From Castanea sativa (Eukaryota > Streptophyta > Magnoliopsida > Fagales > Fagaceae), in contig NC_134020.1 of the NCBI RefSeq assembly GCF_040712315.1, forward strand, positions 7,831,218-7,895,217: a stretch of DNA of 64,000 nucleotides, written 5' to 3'. Positions 11,590-22,864 of the stretch are shown piece after piece. Both the position numbers and the translations under genes were made by a program. Within the stretch, counting starts at the first letter, position 1, and each line of letters opens with the position of its first letter. The notes below the pieces were generated by a model, which was not told the origin of the DNA, made no database searches, and saw nothing but the letters and a program-made list of their open reading frames with translations.

Positions 11590-12614
11590 TGTTGGGAAAT
11601 TTATACCCCAGTTGATAGAATTAACAAGTTTTAAACCCAAGTTGTTAATTAGATTTATTATGAATAAACCTTGTTAAACCAAATAATATCATGTCAACAT
11701 CATGCACAGCGGAATAATAAATAAGACAAGATATGATGAGCCAAGAAAACCAATGAAACAAACTAGTTTCAAAATAAAAAAAACTGGGGGAAAACCTTTA
11801 TGAAAAGTAATCCACTATAATAAAGATAAGTTTCAGATATAATACAAAACCTTTGTCCCTAGACTCTACAATCTTTGTAGATAAACTTACAGTAGAAACC
11901 TTCTACCACTTCAGAACCTTTGAACTCTTTAATATATGAATGCTACTCTTTTGCACAAATCCTAGTACGTGTCTAACTAATGATGCACCGCTCCCAGTAC
12001 ATGACCTACTCGCCAACTTGAAGAAGATGTTATTGGTTGCAAAGTTCTTCACTTCATCAACAATGTAAATCAAGAAGCACTTAATTACAAAACCTTAAGG
12101 CGCAAGACGCAGTAGCTTCTTTCAGAGAGAATAAGGCACTAGGTCACTTTTTACATGTGTTCTCCTTGTATTCGCATGTGTGACGAACTTTAAAATAAGT
12201 CTTATATATGTCTAGGGTTGTAAGAAAAGAAACCTTACACATACATGTTAGTATAGGCCAAAAATCAAATCTAAAAATTCTGATTTCGTAATTTTCAATA
12301 GATAATTTTGTTGAGCAGTTATCGAGACCTCGATAGATATATCTGTCAAGCAGCTGTCAAGACCTTGATAGATATATCTATAAAACTATCTGTCGAGAAT
12401 CTATCCAGCTTCTATCTAGCTTTAATGAACAACTTTTCTTTACTTTTTTCTTGGTCCAATCTTCATGGTTTTAATATTTGGCTTGAACAACATGTTTCTT
12501 GAAGTATTAAACACATCCTAGATCTACCCAATTACAAGTAAAATGTATTTTGTCAAAGGATTAGCCAACACTAAATGACATATGTTCATAACATGTTCCA
12601 CATATGTCCTAACA
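11590..12614 (-). repeat. 3' LTR of copia element A
   Basis: A 1025-bp LTR bounded by TGTTGGG and CCTAACA. On the minus strand it follows a purine-rich tract (the reverse complement of AATCTCCCCATTTGG at 12615-12629), as expected for a copia 3' LTR. It contains inverted-repeat blocks such as CTCGATAGATATATCTGTC around 12330-12400. A related, more diverged LTR lies at about 20073-20952. Confidence 0.82.
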
Positions 12615-12929
12615 ATCTCCCCATTTGGCAATCCGTGACAAAACCACAACAAACAAATGAAGTATGAGAGAAGTTATAAATTACTAAACTTATAATCACT
12701 TGTTGAGTACAATAAAATCTAATCCTAACACAAACTATTGCAAAATTTTGCAAGAAGAGAGTTCATGGCATGATAGATTTTGACAACTTGTATTTCTGAA
12801 ACACTTTAAACAAAACTCATCAAGGCATCTTAGTGTGAAATAGAAATAAAATATTGCATACATAATAAGAAACATGTGTATAAAGAAAGAAAAGAAACAG
12901 CACATGGAGAGATAGGTGAAGAAGACATA

Positions 12930-12983
<54 letters not shown>

Positions 12984-12984
12984 A
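12615..12984 (-). other. Remnant internal region of element A with an AT microsatellite
   Basis: This begins with the polypurine tract of A and carries no recognisable coding sequence. Positions 12934-12976 are an (AT)n run of about 43 bp directly before the truncated LTR of C2. A minus-strand open frame here owes its Tyr-Ile run to the microsatellite and is not a gene. Confidence 0.6.
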
Positions 12985-14307
12985 GCATAGTGTTTGATAA
13001 CATGCACGATGTAAATTTCAGAATTCAAGAATATGAGAGCGTACTTTGGTGTGGTGAATTTCAAAACAAAGATCGGAAGCACTTGGGAATACTTTTAATC
13101 TTCACTCCAATTCCACTTTACGCCCAAGAAGTGTGGTCTCTTAATCAGTTTCTAAGGGAGAATGATAAAGTGTCTCACACTCATATACATACTATTTTTT
13201 ACAATAGTGTCTCTTATACACACATATAAATTCTGTATGTTTTTCCCTTAATATCTAACTGATTATCTAATTGGGCTATCTTTTTGGGAATTTTCAATTA
13301 GGCTTAAGTGTGTGACTTGGAGTGAGACAAAAAAGGACCTATAAAACACTAGCTCCAATGGGCCTTGGGCTTTTCAGTCAACTCTTAATAAGTCCAAAAT
13401 TACCATTAACTATATTTAATACTACTATATAAATATAGTTGCACTTTAGGCCATATTTATAAATTATATCTCAAGACTTTATTGTGCATACAACTCCTTC
13501 ATAAAATATTCGTAGTAATACAAAGTCCTAAATATAAACTGCCACTTTGTAAATTACTACATTTTAATTCCTTAAGTACCCGGCTTAATCCGTTATGTTA
13601 TTCATCATATATTTATGAAATCCAATTCCATAAATATATACTTTAGTAACTCCCTACTAAAGTGGTTAGGCTAAACACTATGAATAACCAAACTCATTAA
13701 ACTTATCTCAAGGGAATATTTTATATCTCCATTAAGAGATTATGAATTTCATCTTGAGAATATATGTTCCATCAATACTAAATGTGGCTACCCAATATAC
13801 TGAGATTTTGACCGTTATATTAGATCTCACTCTTGATATATCAAAGTAACCTACACCTCATGATCAAGTCATTTATCCTCTTAGGATTAAGAGTTCATGT
13901 AAATAGAAGTCATGAGTTTATTATTCATTTAACAGTTATTAGGAGAATAATAAATCTCACAGCGGTCCAGTTCAATATGTTTTAACTCTAAAAACATATC
14001 AACATACCAAATAGAAATCTCCATTTCCATGAACAAGACAAATTATCTTAGTTGATATGTTATAGTCTTTGCAAATGAAATGCCCAATTTCATCACCAAC
14101 TACGAACTAAAATTCTAAATTTACAAAAAACTTGTGATTTATATCTTCTATAATTAAATCACATACTATGCATCTCATGGACTATATGATAATGTCTCAA
14201 TATTCATGTTACCATTATTTTAGATAATAATAAAACAACTTTATTAATCACAACATAATGTCATACATAGCATCATACAATAGGATTTAAGGGCACACAT
14301 CCTAACA
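12985..14307 (-). repeat. 3' LTR of copia element C2, truncated at its outer end
   Basis: This is the reverse complement of the solo LTR at 695-2120, starting at the part equivalent to GATAACATGCACGATG and ending CACATCCTAACA. About 100 bp of the outer LTR end is missing and replaced by AT microsatellite. The inner end is followed by ATCTCCTACTTGTCC, the complement of a polypurine tract. Confidence 0.82.
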
Positions 14308-15870
14308 ATCTCCTACTTGTCCTAAATATTATTGTACACTAATTTAACTCCCATTTCCTCCAAATGTGACTCGAAATTATTTTGGGGCAAGGCTTTGGTA
14401 AAGGGATCCGCTAGATTCTTTGCACTATCTATCTTTGCTACTACTACATCTCCACGAGCGACAATGTCTCAAATAAAGTTGTACTTTCTCTCTATGTGCT
14501 TTCTTTTCTTGTGATTCCTTGGATCCTTGGATTGTGCGACCGCTCCACTATTGTCTCAAAACAATGTGATGGGAACTTACTCCATTCTCACAACACCAAG
14601 ATCAGAAAGAAATTTCTTGAGCCAGACAGCTTCCTTTGCCACCTCACAAGCAGCAACATATTCAGCATCCATGATGGAGTCCGCAATACAAGATTTCTTA
14701 ACACTCCTTCAAATTATGGCTCCACCTCCCAAAGTGAACACACAACCTGAAGTGGATTTTTTAAAATCAAGATCTGACTGAAAAATCTAAATCTGTATAA
14801 CCAATGGGAATCAAATCCTCACTATGGTAAACAATCATATAATTTCTCGTTCTCCTTAGATACTTGAGAATATGCTTTACAGCTTACCAATGTTTAAATC
14901 CTGGATTTGATTGATATCGGCTGACCATGCCCACAGAATAACAGATATCCGGTCTAATACAAAGTATGGCATACATGAGACTTCTCACTGTAGAAGCATA
15001 AGGAACTTGTCTCATTGTGTTTTCTTCCTTAAGTGTCTTAGAACTTTGGTTATCAGAAAGAGGAACTCCATGCCTGAAAGAAAGTAATCATTTCTTGAAG
15101 TTTTGGATGTTAAACCGTTCTAAAACCTTATCAATATATCCAGCTTGTGACAAGCCTAACATCTTATTCTTTCGATCTCACCAAAGCTTGATCCCTAGAA
15201 TATAGTTAACCTCGCCCAAGTCCTTCATATTAAATTGGCTTAACAACCAAACTTTAACCGATGACATTACCCCTACATCATTTCCAATTAGTAGAATATC
15301 ATTAACATAAAGTACTAGGAACATCACTACTTTATTTTAATGTCTTTAATACACACATGGTTCGTCTAGATTTTGTTCAAAACCAAATGACTTGATTGCT
15401 TGATCAAATCTAATGTTTCATAATCTAGATGCTTGCTTAAGTCTATAAATGGACCTTTTCAACTTGCATACCATATTCTCTTAGTTCTTTGCTATGAAAC
15501 TTTCTGGTTGCAACATGTAGATTTCTTCCTCAAGATTTCCATTAACTAATGCAGTCTTGACATCTATTTGTCAAATCTCATAATCATAATGAGTAGCAAT
15601 GGATAAGAGAATTCTAATAGATTTAAGTATGGCTACTGGCGAAAAAGTTTCATCATAGTCAATACCTTCTTTTTGTGTATACATTTTCGCCACTGGTCTT
15701 ACTTTAAAGGTTTCAACCTTTTCATCTATCCCTCTCTTACTCTTGTAAACCCATTTGCAACCAACAAGTTTAATACCGTTAGGCGCTTCTACAAAATCTC
15801 AAACTTGATTGGAATACATTGAATCTAATTCAAATTTCATAACTTGGACCCAATGATATGCATCCATATC
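14308..15870 (-). pseudogene. Copia reverse transcriptase and RNase H, element C2
   Basis: Translated on the minus strand, this region shows the copia reverse transcriptase in one dominant frame with many stops: KWVYKSKRGIDEKVETFK, then DYDETFSPVA, LKQASRL, and the catalytic box LYVNDILLIGNDVG (YVDD in active elements, here YVND). It continues to IRPDICYSVGMVSRY and ends with remains of RNase H and ADPFTKALPQ. It would copy element RNA into DNA. Stops and the changed catalytic Asp show it is dead. Confidence 0.8.
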
Positions 15871-15875
15871 ATTTA

Positions 15876-17345
15876 TTACCTCCTCATAAGTGTAGGGATC
15901 TGATTCAGCCTATCTGAGATAGTTTCATAAGTTTCTCCCAAACCTATAAATCTTATAGGAGGCAGAACAATTCTCCCACTACGATGAGGCACTTGTGTAC
16001 TAGACATCTCATGAGTAGTATCTTGTGGTGTATCTAATACATCCACATCATCCCTAGTTTCATACATTGGTTGTTCAACTACAGGTTCATATACTTCAGC
16101 CAAAACAACTTTACTCCTAGGATTAAAGCTATTTACATAATCATCTTCCAAAAATTTGGCATGGGTGCTAACAAACATTTAGTTATCCTTATAATTATAG
16201 AATAAATAACCTTTAGTTTCCTTTGAATACCCTAAAAACATGCATACTTCTATTTTTACTTCCAACTTATTAGACTTTCCTTTCAACACATGTACTAAAC
16301 ATCCCCAAATGTGGAGATATTTCATACTAGGCTTGCGCCCACTCCACAATTCCTTAGGTGTGTTATGAATAGATTTTGATGGAATTAAATTCAAAATAAA
16401 CATTGCAGTTTTTAGTACATATCCCAAAAAAGAAACTGGTAAATTTGAATAACTCATCATGGACCTAACCATTTCTAAAAGAGTTCTATTCCTTCTTTCT
16501 GCTACACCATTTTGTTGGGGAGTTTCAGGTGCAGTCAATTGGGATACTATCCCATTCTGAATTAGGTAATCCTTGAAATTCCCAAGAAGGTATTCGCCAT
16601 CTCGATAAGATCAAATGGCCTTTATGCATTTACCTAATTGATTCTCAACTTCAGCCCTAAACTCTTTGAACTTTTCAAAGGTTTCAGACTTCCGTCTCAT
16701 TAGGTACGCATAACCATATCTTTAGTAATCATCCATGAAAGTGATGAAGTACTCATAACCTCTTTTTGCTTGGGTTGTCATAGGACCACGTACATCTGTA
16801 TGAACTAATTCAAGCAACTCTTGGGCTCTTCTACCTTTTGCATTAAAATGTCGTTTTGTCATTTTACCCTCCAAACAAGATTCACAAACTGAAAAATTAT
16901 CAAAATTTAATGGCTCTAAGAGACCATCTTTGATCAGTCTTTGAATCCTATTTGAATTAATATGACCCAAATGCAAGTGCCAAAGATATGCATTACAAGT
17001 AGAAGAAAACTTTCTCTTTAACGATTTCACATGAGAGCTACTATCCAATTCAGAATTGTATAATTTATGCTTCTCAGGAGTTAAAATATAAAGACCATCC
17101 ATAATATTGCAAGAACAGATAAACATTTTATCCTTCTTTATTACAACATTGTCTTTGAGGATAACACAACATCCATGCTTACCTAAATAAGTTGCAGAAA
17201 TTAAATTCCTACGAACATTAGGTACATATAGACAGTCTTCCAATATTAAAACTCTAGATTTAAAGTGTAAATTAAATACTCCAACAGTTAAAACTGGAAT
17301 TCTACTCCCATCCGCTAAAGTAAGAGATAGCTCTCCTTTATTCAA
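15876..17345 (-). pseudogene. Copia GAG-pre-integrase and integrase, element C2
   Basis: The minus-strand pieces at 17345-16722, 16538-16179 and 16178-15876 form the integrase. The amino-terminal zinc-binding module has WHLHLGHINSNRI with a downstream CESCLEGKM. The core has HTDVRGPM (first Asp), a damaged second Asp region and APETPQQNGVAERRNRTLL (Glu). The carboxy-terminal piece has CMFLGYSKETKGYLFYN. Frame breaks lie at about 16720-16540, and a stop follows at 16179. The product would insert element DNA into chromosomes. Confidence 0.85.
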
Positions 17346-17357
17346 TTTTCTAGTCTC

Positions 17358-18290
17358 CTAAAACCACTGCAATAAATTGCAGATATAATTAGTACAACCT
17401 AAATCCATAAACCCGGAATCCGTGGAATTCTGTGCCAAACATATTTCAAAAAGGAATGCACTTTTCATATCCTTATTCTTAGTAGCTTTGTAAATTAGAC
17501 AATTCCTCTTCCAATGTCCCTTCTCACCACAATGGAAACACTTTTCTTTGGCCTTCTTTCCTTTGTTGGCAATTCTCAAGGCAATTTGTTTACCATCCTG
17601 CTTGGTGAAGTCCTTCTTCTTCTTCTTCTTACCCTTGCCTTTCGACATAGGTTGAGAAATAGAAATTTCACCCATATTGGCTTCAACACTAAAAGTACCA
17701 AGAATGTCTTCCGCCGCCACCAATTCATTCATTAATTCAAACAAAGAATAAATCTTTTTGTTCATATTATAATTTAGTCTGAATTCCTTGAATAATTCCG
17801 GTAGTGACTAGAGTATCACAATTGGGATTCTCCATCAATATCGGCACCTAAAACTTCCAATGTATTCAAGTTAGAGATCATTCTAAGACAATGTTCTCTA
17901 ACTAAAGTGCCTTCAGCCATTTTAGTATTGTAAATCTGTCTTATAGTCTCTTGCCTTGCAGAACGGCTTTGCTCACCAAACATCTCCTTCAGACTTAGTA
18001 TAATGTTCAAAACTAGTTCTACATCTTGCATTTGATGCTATAAAACATTTGAAATAGATGCTATGATATAGCACTTGGCCATCTCATTAGATTTCTGCCA
18101 ACGATCATATCACTGTGTTTCCTCAAGAGAAGCATCTAATGATGAAAAGTTAGGACATGGTTGAGTAAGCACATATTTGTGCTCTTCAGCTGTAAGGACA
18201 ATATCCAAATTTCTTTTCCAGTCAACATAGTTGGATCCAGCCAGTTTGTTTTAATTAAGAATAGAACCAAGTGAGTTAAAAGATGTCATG
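17358..18290 (-). pseudogene. Copia gag, element C2
   Basis: The minus-strand frames at 18031-17816 and 17765-17358 carry gag. The first contains EMFGEQSRSARQETIRQIYN and EHCLRMISNLNTLEVLGADI. The second contains a lysine-rich linker and the zinc knuckle CFHCGEKGHWKRNC (CX2CX4HX4C). The upstream start near 18290 is eroded. A plus-strand frame at 17514-17735 is its shadow. Confidence 0.83.
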
Positions 18291-19138
18291 ATTAAATTTG
18301 AAAACAATAAACATGAATATAATAAGTAAACTGAACATTATCAATTTAACATAAAAGCATATAGTATGGAACCTTAATAAAACCATAATATAATATATGC
18401 AACGACAACCCAATCTCATGTCTATAATTCTTTGGTAGCAAGTTTATTATAAACATTATGATTGATGAAGCACTATTCTCATTATTAGTACTATCATGAT
18501 AACTCTTATCATACACTAATAATATGCTATATTACCTTTGGCCTCTAAGTAATAATGACATAGCTCCCTTGAGAGGTTAACATTACACTTAGTCTAGTGT
18601 ACACTATTATCTAGAATCATGTGTAGCCACATTTTATCTCCCTTTATTGTGTTCAAACTTGTAGTACCATGGAACAAAATACTCTCCTTTTGGATCGCGA
18701 GGCATATACACCAAGACGAGGTGCTTGTCCATACTACTTTAAACGGGTAAGTTCAATCTTATAGTACTATGAAGTAAACACCCTCTTTTGGGATCGCGAG
18801 GCATATACGCCAAGACGAGATGCTTACCTCACACTACTATGAACCGATAATGGAGGCCGTGAGATCTAACCCTTATATCTCTCTCCCATTAGATGTTTTA
18901 AAATAAAGGTTTTTATTTAGAAATCATGTGTAATCTAATCACACATAGCCTTGTACTTTTAAACTTGAAAAACACTTAGAAAAATTCAAAATTTCCTTCT
19001 TTTGATCGATCGAATATGCCCCTCGATCGGTCGAAAAAATTAAAAAATTCGAACCTGACTATCTGCCAAGCTCGATCGATATTCGATCGCTTCTCAATCG
19101 ATCAAAAAATTAAAATCGATCAAAAAATAAAATTCGAT
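18291..19138 (-). other. 5' leader of copia C2 with repeat arrays
   Basis: The non-coding leader shares its layout with the leader of element C4 (25560-27240). Two copies of an about 100-bp unit start at 18661 and 18761 (GTAGTACCATG / ATAGTACTATG, each followed by GGATCGCGAGGCATATAC). A hairpin-like ATGTGTAATCTAATCACACAT lies near 18925. A cluster of TCGATCGA motifs follows at about 19000-19138. The leader should end in a primer-binding site and the 5' LTR, but instead it stops abruptly against LTR sequence of element A. Confidence 0.7.
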
Positions 19139-19311
19139 CTTGGTTTCTTGGTCCAATCTTCATGGCTTTAATATTTGGCTTGAACAACATGTTTTTTGAA
19201 GTATTAAACACATCATAGATCTACTCAATTACAAGTAAAGTGCATTTTATGAAAGGATTAGCCAATACTAAGTGACATATGCTCACAACATGTTCCATAT
19301 ATGTCCTAACA
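19139..19311 (-). repeat. Truncated LTR of copia element A
   Basis: About 170 bp match the outer end of the LTR at 11590-12614, starting from TTTCTTGGTCCAATCTTCATG and ending CCTAACA. The five following bases, GGTAT, repeat those before the left LTR, so this is the original right boundary of element A. The rest of this LTR has been lost. Confidence 0.82.
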
Positions 19312-19316
19312 GGTAT

Positions 19317-20050
19317 GTCTTTCCTTAGCCTTTGTTGTGTCGAAGTTTAATCACTACTTTCTAAGGCATCGTGTATAGTTTGTGACTAAGAGCAACCCTG
19401 TGAAATATCTTTTAACCTACCATCATTTATCTGGCAAAATGGCTTAGTGGGCCATCTTGACGATGTGCCATGATATCGAATGTGTAAGGCCATCTGCCAT
19501 TAACAGGTAAGCAATGGCTGATTTGTTAGCCAACTTCCCAGGAACTAGTGATTTCTCACTTCTCTAACAGGAAGTTCTGGTAACTGAAGAACAAGAATGG
19601 TCTATGCATTTCAATGGCTCATCTAAATTTTAGGGAAGAGGGATAGGAGTAGTGTTAAAGTCACCAAGGGAGGAACACACATTTGCCTACAAGCTACATC
19701 TCCCCTGTTTAAACAACGAAACAGAATATAAGACTCTAATGGTGGGATTAAAGGCTACCAAGAGACTTGGCATCAAAAGTTAGTCATTAAATAGGTAGGG
19801 GGAACCTATGGAGTGAAGAGTCCTAGATTGGCTGCTTACAGGACCATAGTTCAAGATCTTATGAAACACTTCACATTCATAGAATGCAAGGTGATTAACC
19901 GAAATGAGAACAAGTTGGTAGATTCACTAGCCACCAAGTCTGTGCTAAAGAAAGAGAAAATGACCCTCAAGGTGGAGAAACAACCTGGCCTGATCAAAGG
20001 CAAACTGTGTCCTCTAGAGGATTGGTGAGAGCCCTTTTGAAAGCAATGGT
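19317..20050 (+). pseudogene. RNase H remainder and second RNase H of gypsy B2
   Basis: The gypsy frame resumes at VCLSLAFVVSKFNHYFLRHR and leads to a second RNase H-like domain: WSMHFNGSSKF, then GIGVVLKSPREEHTFAYKL and LNNETEYKTLMVGLKATKRL. It continues into 19813-20028 (SPRLAAYRTIVQDLMKHFT, NENKLVDSLATKS). Two RNase H domains in tandem are the hallmark of the Tat/Ogre lineage. Stops occur in the first half. No integrase follows. The element is cut near 20050 by other LTR sequence. Confidence 0.8.
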
Positions 20051-20072
20051 CCAAGGAAGAGATATTGGATCA

Positions 20073-20952
20073 AATATGTCATCAAATATGATAGGCCAAA
20101 CAAATTACCAACTAAAATGAAATGTAGCGAAAAATAAAGTTGACAATGTGATTTGTTTTCAAATGGGGAAAACCTCTAAGGTAAAAACCTCACTGGGTGA
20201 TTTTAAGGTCACCACTCCCGAAAATTCACAATTATCACAACAAGCGGTTACAAGTAAAAGAATCATAGTACCTTATACCAACCTACAGTTGAACCCTTAC
20301 TCCAATACCCAATTGGACTTGTTTTATGGTGACAATCTCTCATTTTGATGCACAGCTCCCAGTATGTGACTAACCAATAGATGCGCGGATCCCAGTACGC
20401 GACTTAATCACCAACTTGAGAATGATGTTGGCTATGAAGTTTTTTAGTTCATCACACGATGAGGATCACGAAGTTGCTTAGTCACAAAACCCGTGTACAA
20501 ACACAGCAGCTTCTTCTAAAGAAAGAAAAACTAGGGCAAACTAGGTTTCTGATAATAATTTGCATGAACAACACTTTGCTTCACACTCATGCAACTGTGC
20601 TCCTTGTTCTAGGATTGTGAGAAAAGAAAGCCCAAACACATACTCACAGATTGGAATGAAATCAGAACTGAAAATCTGATTTTCATAATTCTCGATAGAT
20701 ACCCTATCTGTCAAGCAGCTATCGAGTTTCGGATTTAAACAGCTTCTTAAATCTCAATAGATACAAACTGTCGAGCTAGCTGTCGAGATTTAAAATCTAG
20801 CACTTCATCACTTGATTCTTGGACAAACTTGCATGCCTTTAACATTTGAATTTGAAACATTGTTCTTTGAAGCATTAAACACATTCTAGATCTAACCAAA
20901 TACAAGTAAAGTGCGTTTTTTCAAAGTATTAGTCAATACATGACGACATATG
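20073..20952 (-). repeat. LTR related to copia element A
   Basis: The stretch resembles the LTR at 11590-12614 in order and spacing of blocks: ATGGGGAAAACCTCTAAGG, then CAGCTCCCAGTATGTGAC, the CTCGATAGATACCCTATCTG region, and the end segment around TTAAACACATTCTAGATCTA. Its left edge is indistinct. Its last bases are missing, because another copia LTR begins at 20953. Confidence 0.6.
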
Positions 20953-21463
20953 TGTTGGAAAAATAAATGTTTGTATCGCTTACAAAACATACGCAGCGAA
21001 AAATTAATGGATCTACTTCATTCTTAATTGATAACATGCACTATGTAAATTTCAGAATTCGAGAACAAGAGAGTGTAACTTAGTACGGTGAAAAAAAAAA
21101 AAAGACAAGAAGCACTTGGGAACACTTTTAATTTTCATTCCAATTCCACTAACGCCCAAGAAATGTGGTCTCTCAATCAGTTCAAGGGAGAATAAGAGAG
21201 AATGGCTTACACTCACACATACACATCATTTCATAATAATGTTATCAACTACTTAAAATTCTGTATGTTTCTCCCTTTGTATCCAACTGATTATCTAATT
21301 GGGCTGGCCTTTTGGACCTTTCTAATTGGGCTTAAATATGTAAATTGGAGTAGGACCAAAAGGGACCAATTAAAAACTAGTTCATATGGGCCTTGGGCTT
21401 TTTTGTCAACTTTTGACAAGTCGAAAGTTACCATTAACTATATTTAATATTACTATATAAATA

Positions 21464-22864
21464 TGTTGAAAAAACACAAAGAAAATACGTGTTTGTATCT
21501 CATACAAAACATGCGCAGCAGAAAATTAACGAATCTATTTCACTCGCAATTGATAACATGTACTATGTAAGTTTCAGAATTTAAGAACAAAAAAGCATAC
21601 CTTGGTGCGGTGAAATTCAAAATCGAAATTAGAAGCATTTGTGAACACTTTTAATCTTCACTTTAATTCCACTTAATGTCCAAGAAGTGTGGTCTCTCAA
21701 TCAGTTTCCAAGGAGAGTGTCCAACACTCACATACAAATCATTTCATTCCTTGTATGTTCATCATGAAAACACTTATGAAAAAGACTTATGAAAACCTTA
21801 ATGAAATCTTGTATGTCTTTCTCCTTATATATAACTGATTATCTAATTAGATTAACTTTTTGGGTCATTTCAATTGGGCTCTTGTATGTGACTTGTAGTG
21901 GGACCAAAAGGGACTAATAAGACACTAGTTCCGATGGGCCTTAGACTTTTCTGTCAACTCTTGATAAGTCCAAAATACCATTAACTATATTTAATACCAC
22001 TATATAAATATAGTTACATTCTAGGCCTTATTTATAAATTATATCCCAAGACTTTATTATACATGCAACCCCTTCATTAAAATATTCGTAGTAATACAAA
22101 ATCATGAATATAGACTGCCACTTTGAAGATTACTACATCTTAATTCTTGAGTACCCAATTTAATCCTTTAAGTTATTCATTATATATTTATGAAATCCAA
22201 TTCCATAAATATATACTTTAGTAACTCTTTACTAAAGTGGTTGGGTCCAACTTTCTGAATAACTAAACCCATTAAAGTTATATCAAGGGAATATTTTGTA
22301 TTTCCGTTAAGAGACTATGAATTCCATCTTGAGAATATATGTTCCATCAACACTAAATGTGGCTGCCCAACATATTGAGGTTTTGACCCTGACTAATAGA
22401 TCTCACTCCCGATATATCAAAGCAATCTACATCTCATGATTAGGTCCATTATTCTCACAGGATTTAGAGTTTATGTAAATAGAAGTCGTGAGATTTATTA
22501 TTAATTTGACAGTCATTAGAAGAATAATATATCATACAGTGGTCCGATTTAATATATTTTAACTCTCAAAACATATCAACATACCAATTTGAAATCTCCA
22601 TTTTCATGATCAAGACAAATCATCTTAGTTGGTATATTATAGTTTTCGCAGATGAAACGTCCAATTTCATCACCAACTACGAATTGCATTCTGAGTTTAC
22701 AAGAAACTTGTGATTTACATCTTCTGTGACTAAATCACATACAATGCATCTCATGGATTAAGATAATGTCTCATTAGTTAATTTATAAATAGTCTCATAT
22801 AATTAAACAATTTAATTATTTATGATATGCCAATAAATTGGATTTTAGGGCATAAACCCCAACA
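21464..22864 (-). repeat. 3' LTR of copia C4
   Basis: A 1401-bp LTR ends in GGGCATAAACCCCAACA and is followed by ACCTCTCACTTGCCC, the complement of a purine-rich tract (22865-22879). It matches the LTR at 27254-28660 along its whole length. Confidence 0.85.

Larger units (their letters stand above)
11590..19311 (-). mobile_element. Ty1/copia composite (element A plus inserted element C2)
   Basis: The block starts TGTTGGGAAAT and ends ATGTCCTAACA. It is flanked by GGTAT at 11585-11589 and 19312-19316. Removing it rejoins the gypsy RNase H frame at the codon after ELRYSTAEK. The left end is a full LTR of element A (11590-12614). The right end keeps only the last about 170 bp of that LTR. In between lie the 3' part of A and most of a second copia element, C2, without its 5' LTR. 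An insertion of C2 into A followed by a deletion explains this layout. Confidence 0.85.

Noticed and set aside
12735..13082. 115-codon minus-strand frame
   Set aside because: It reads through an AT microsatellite (Tyr-Ile run) and the edge of a copia LTR; no domain.
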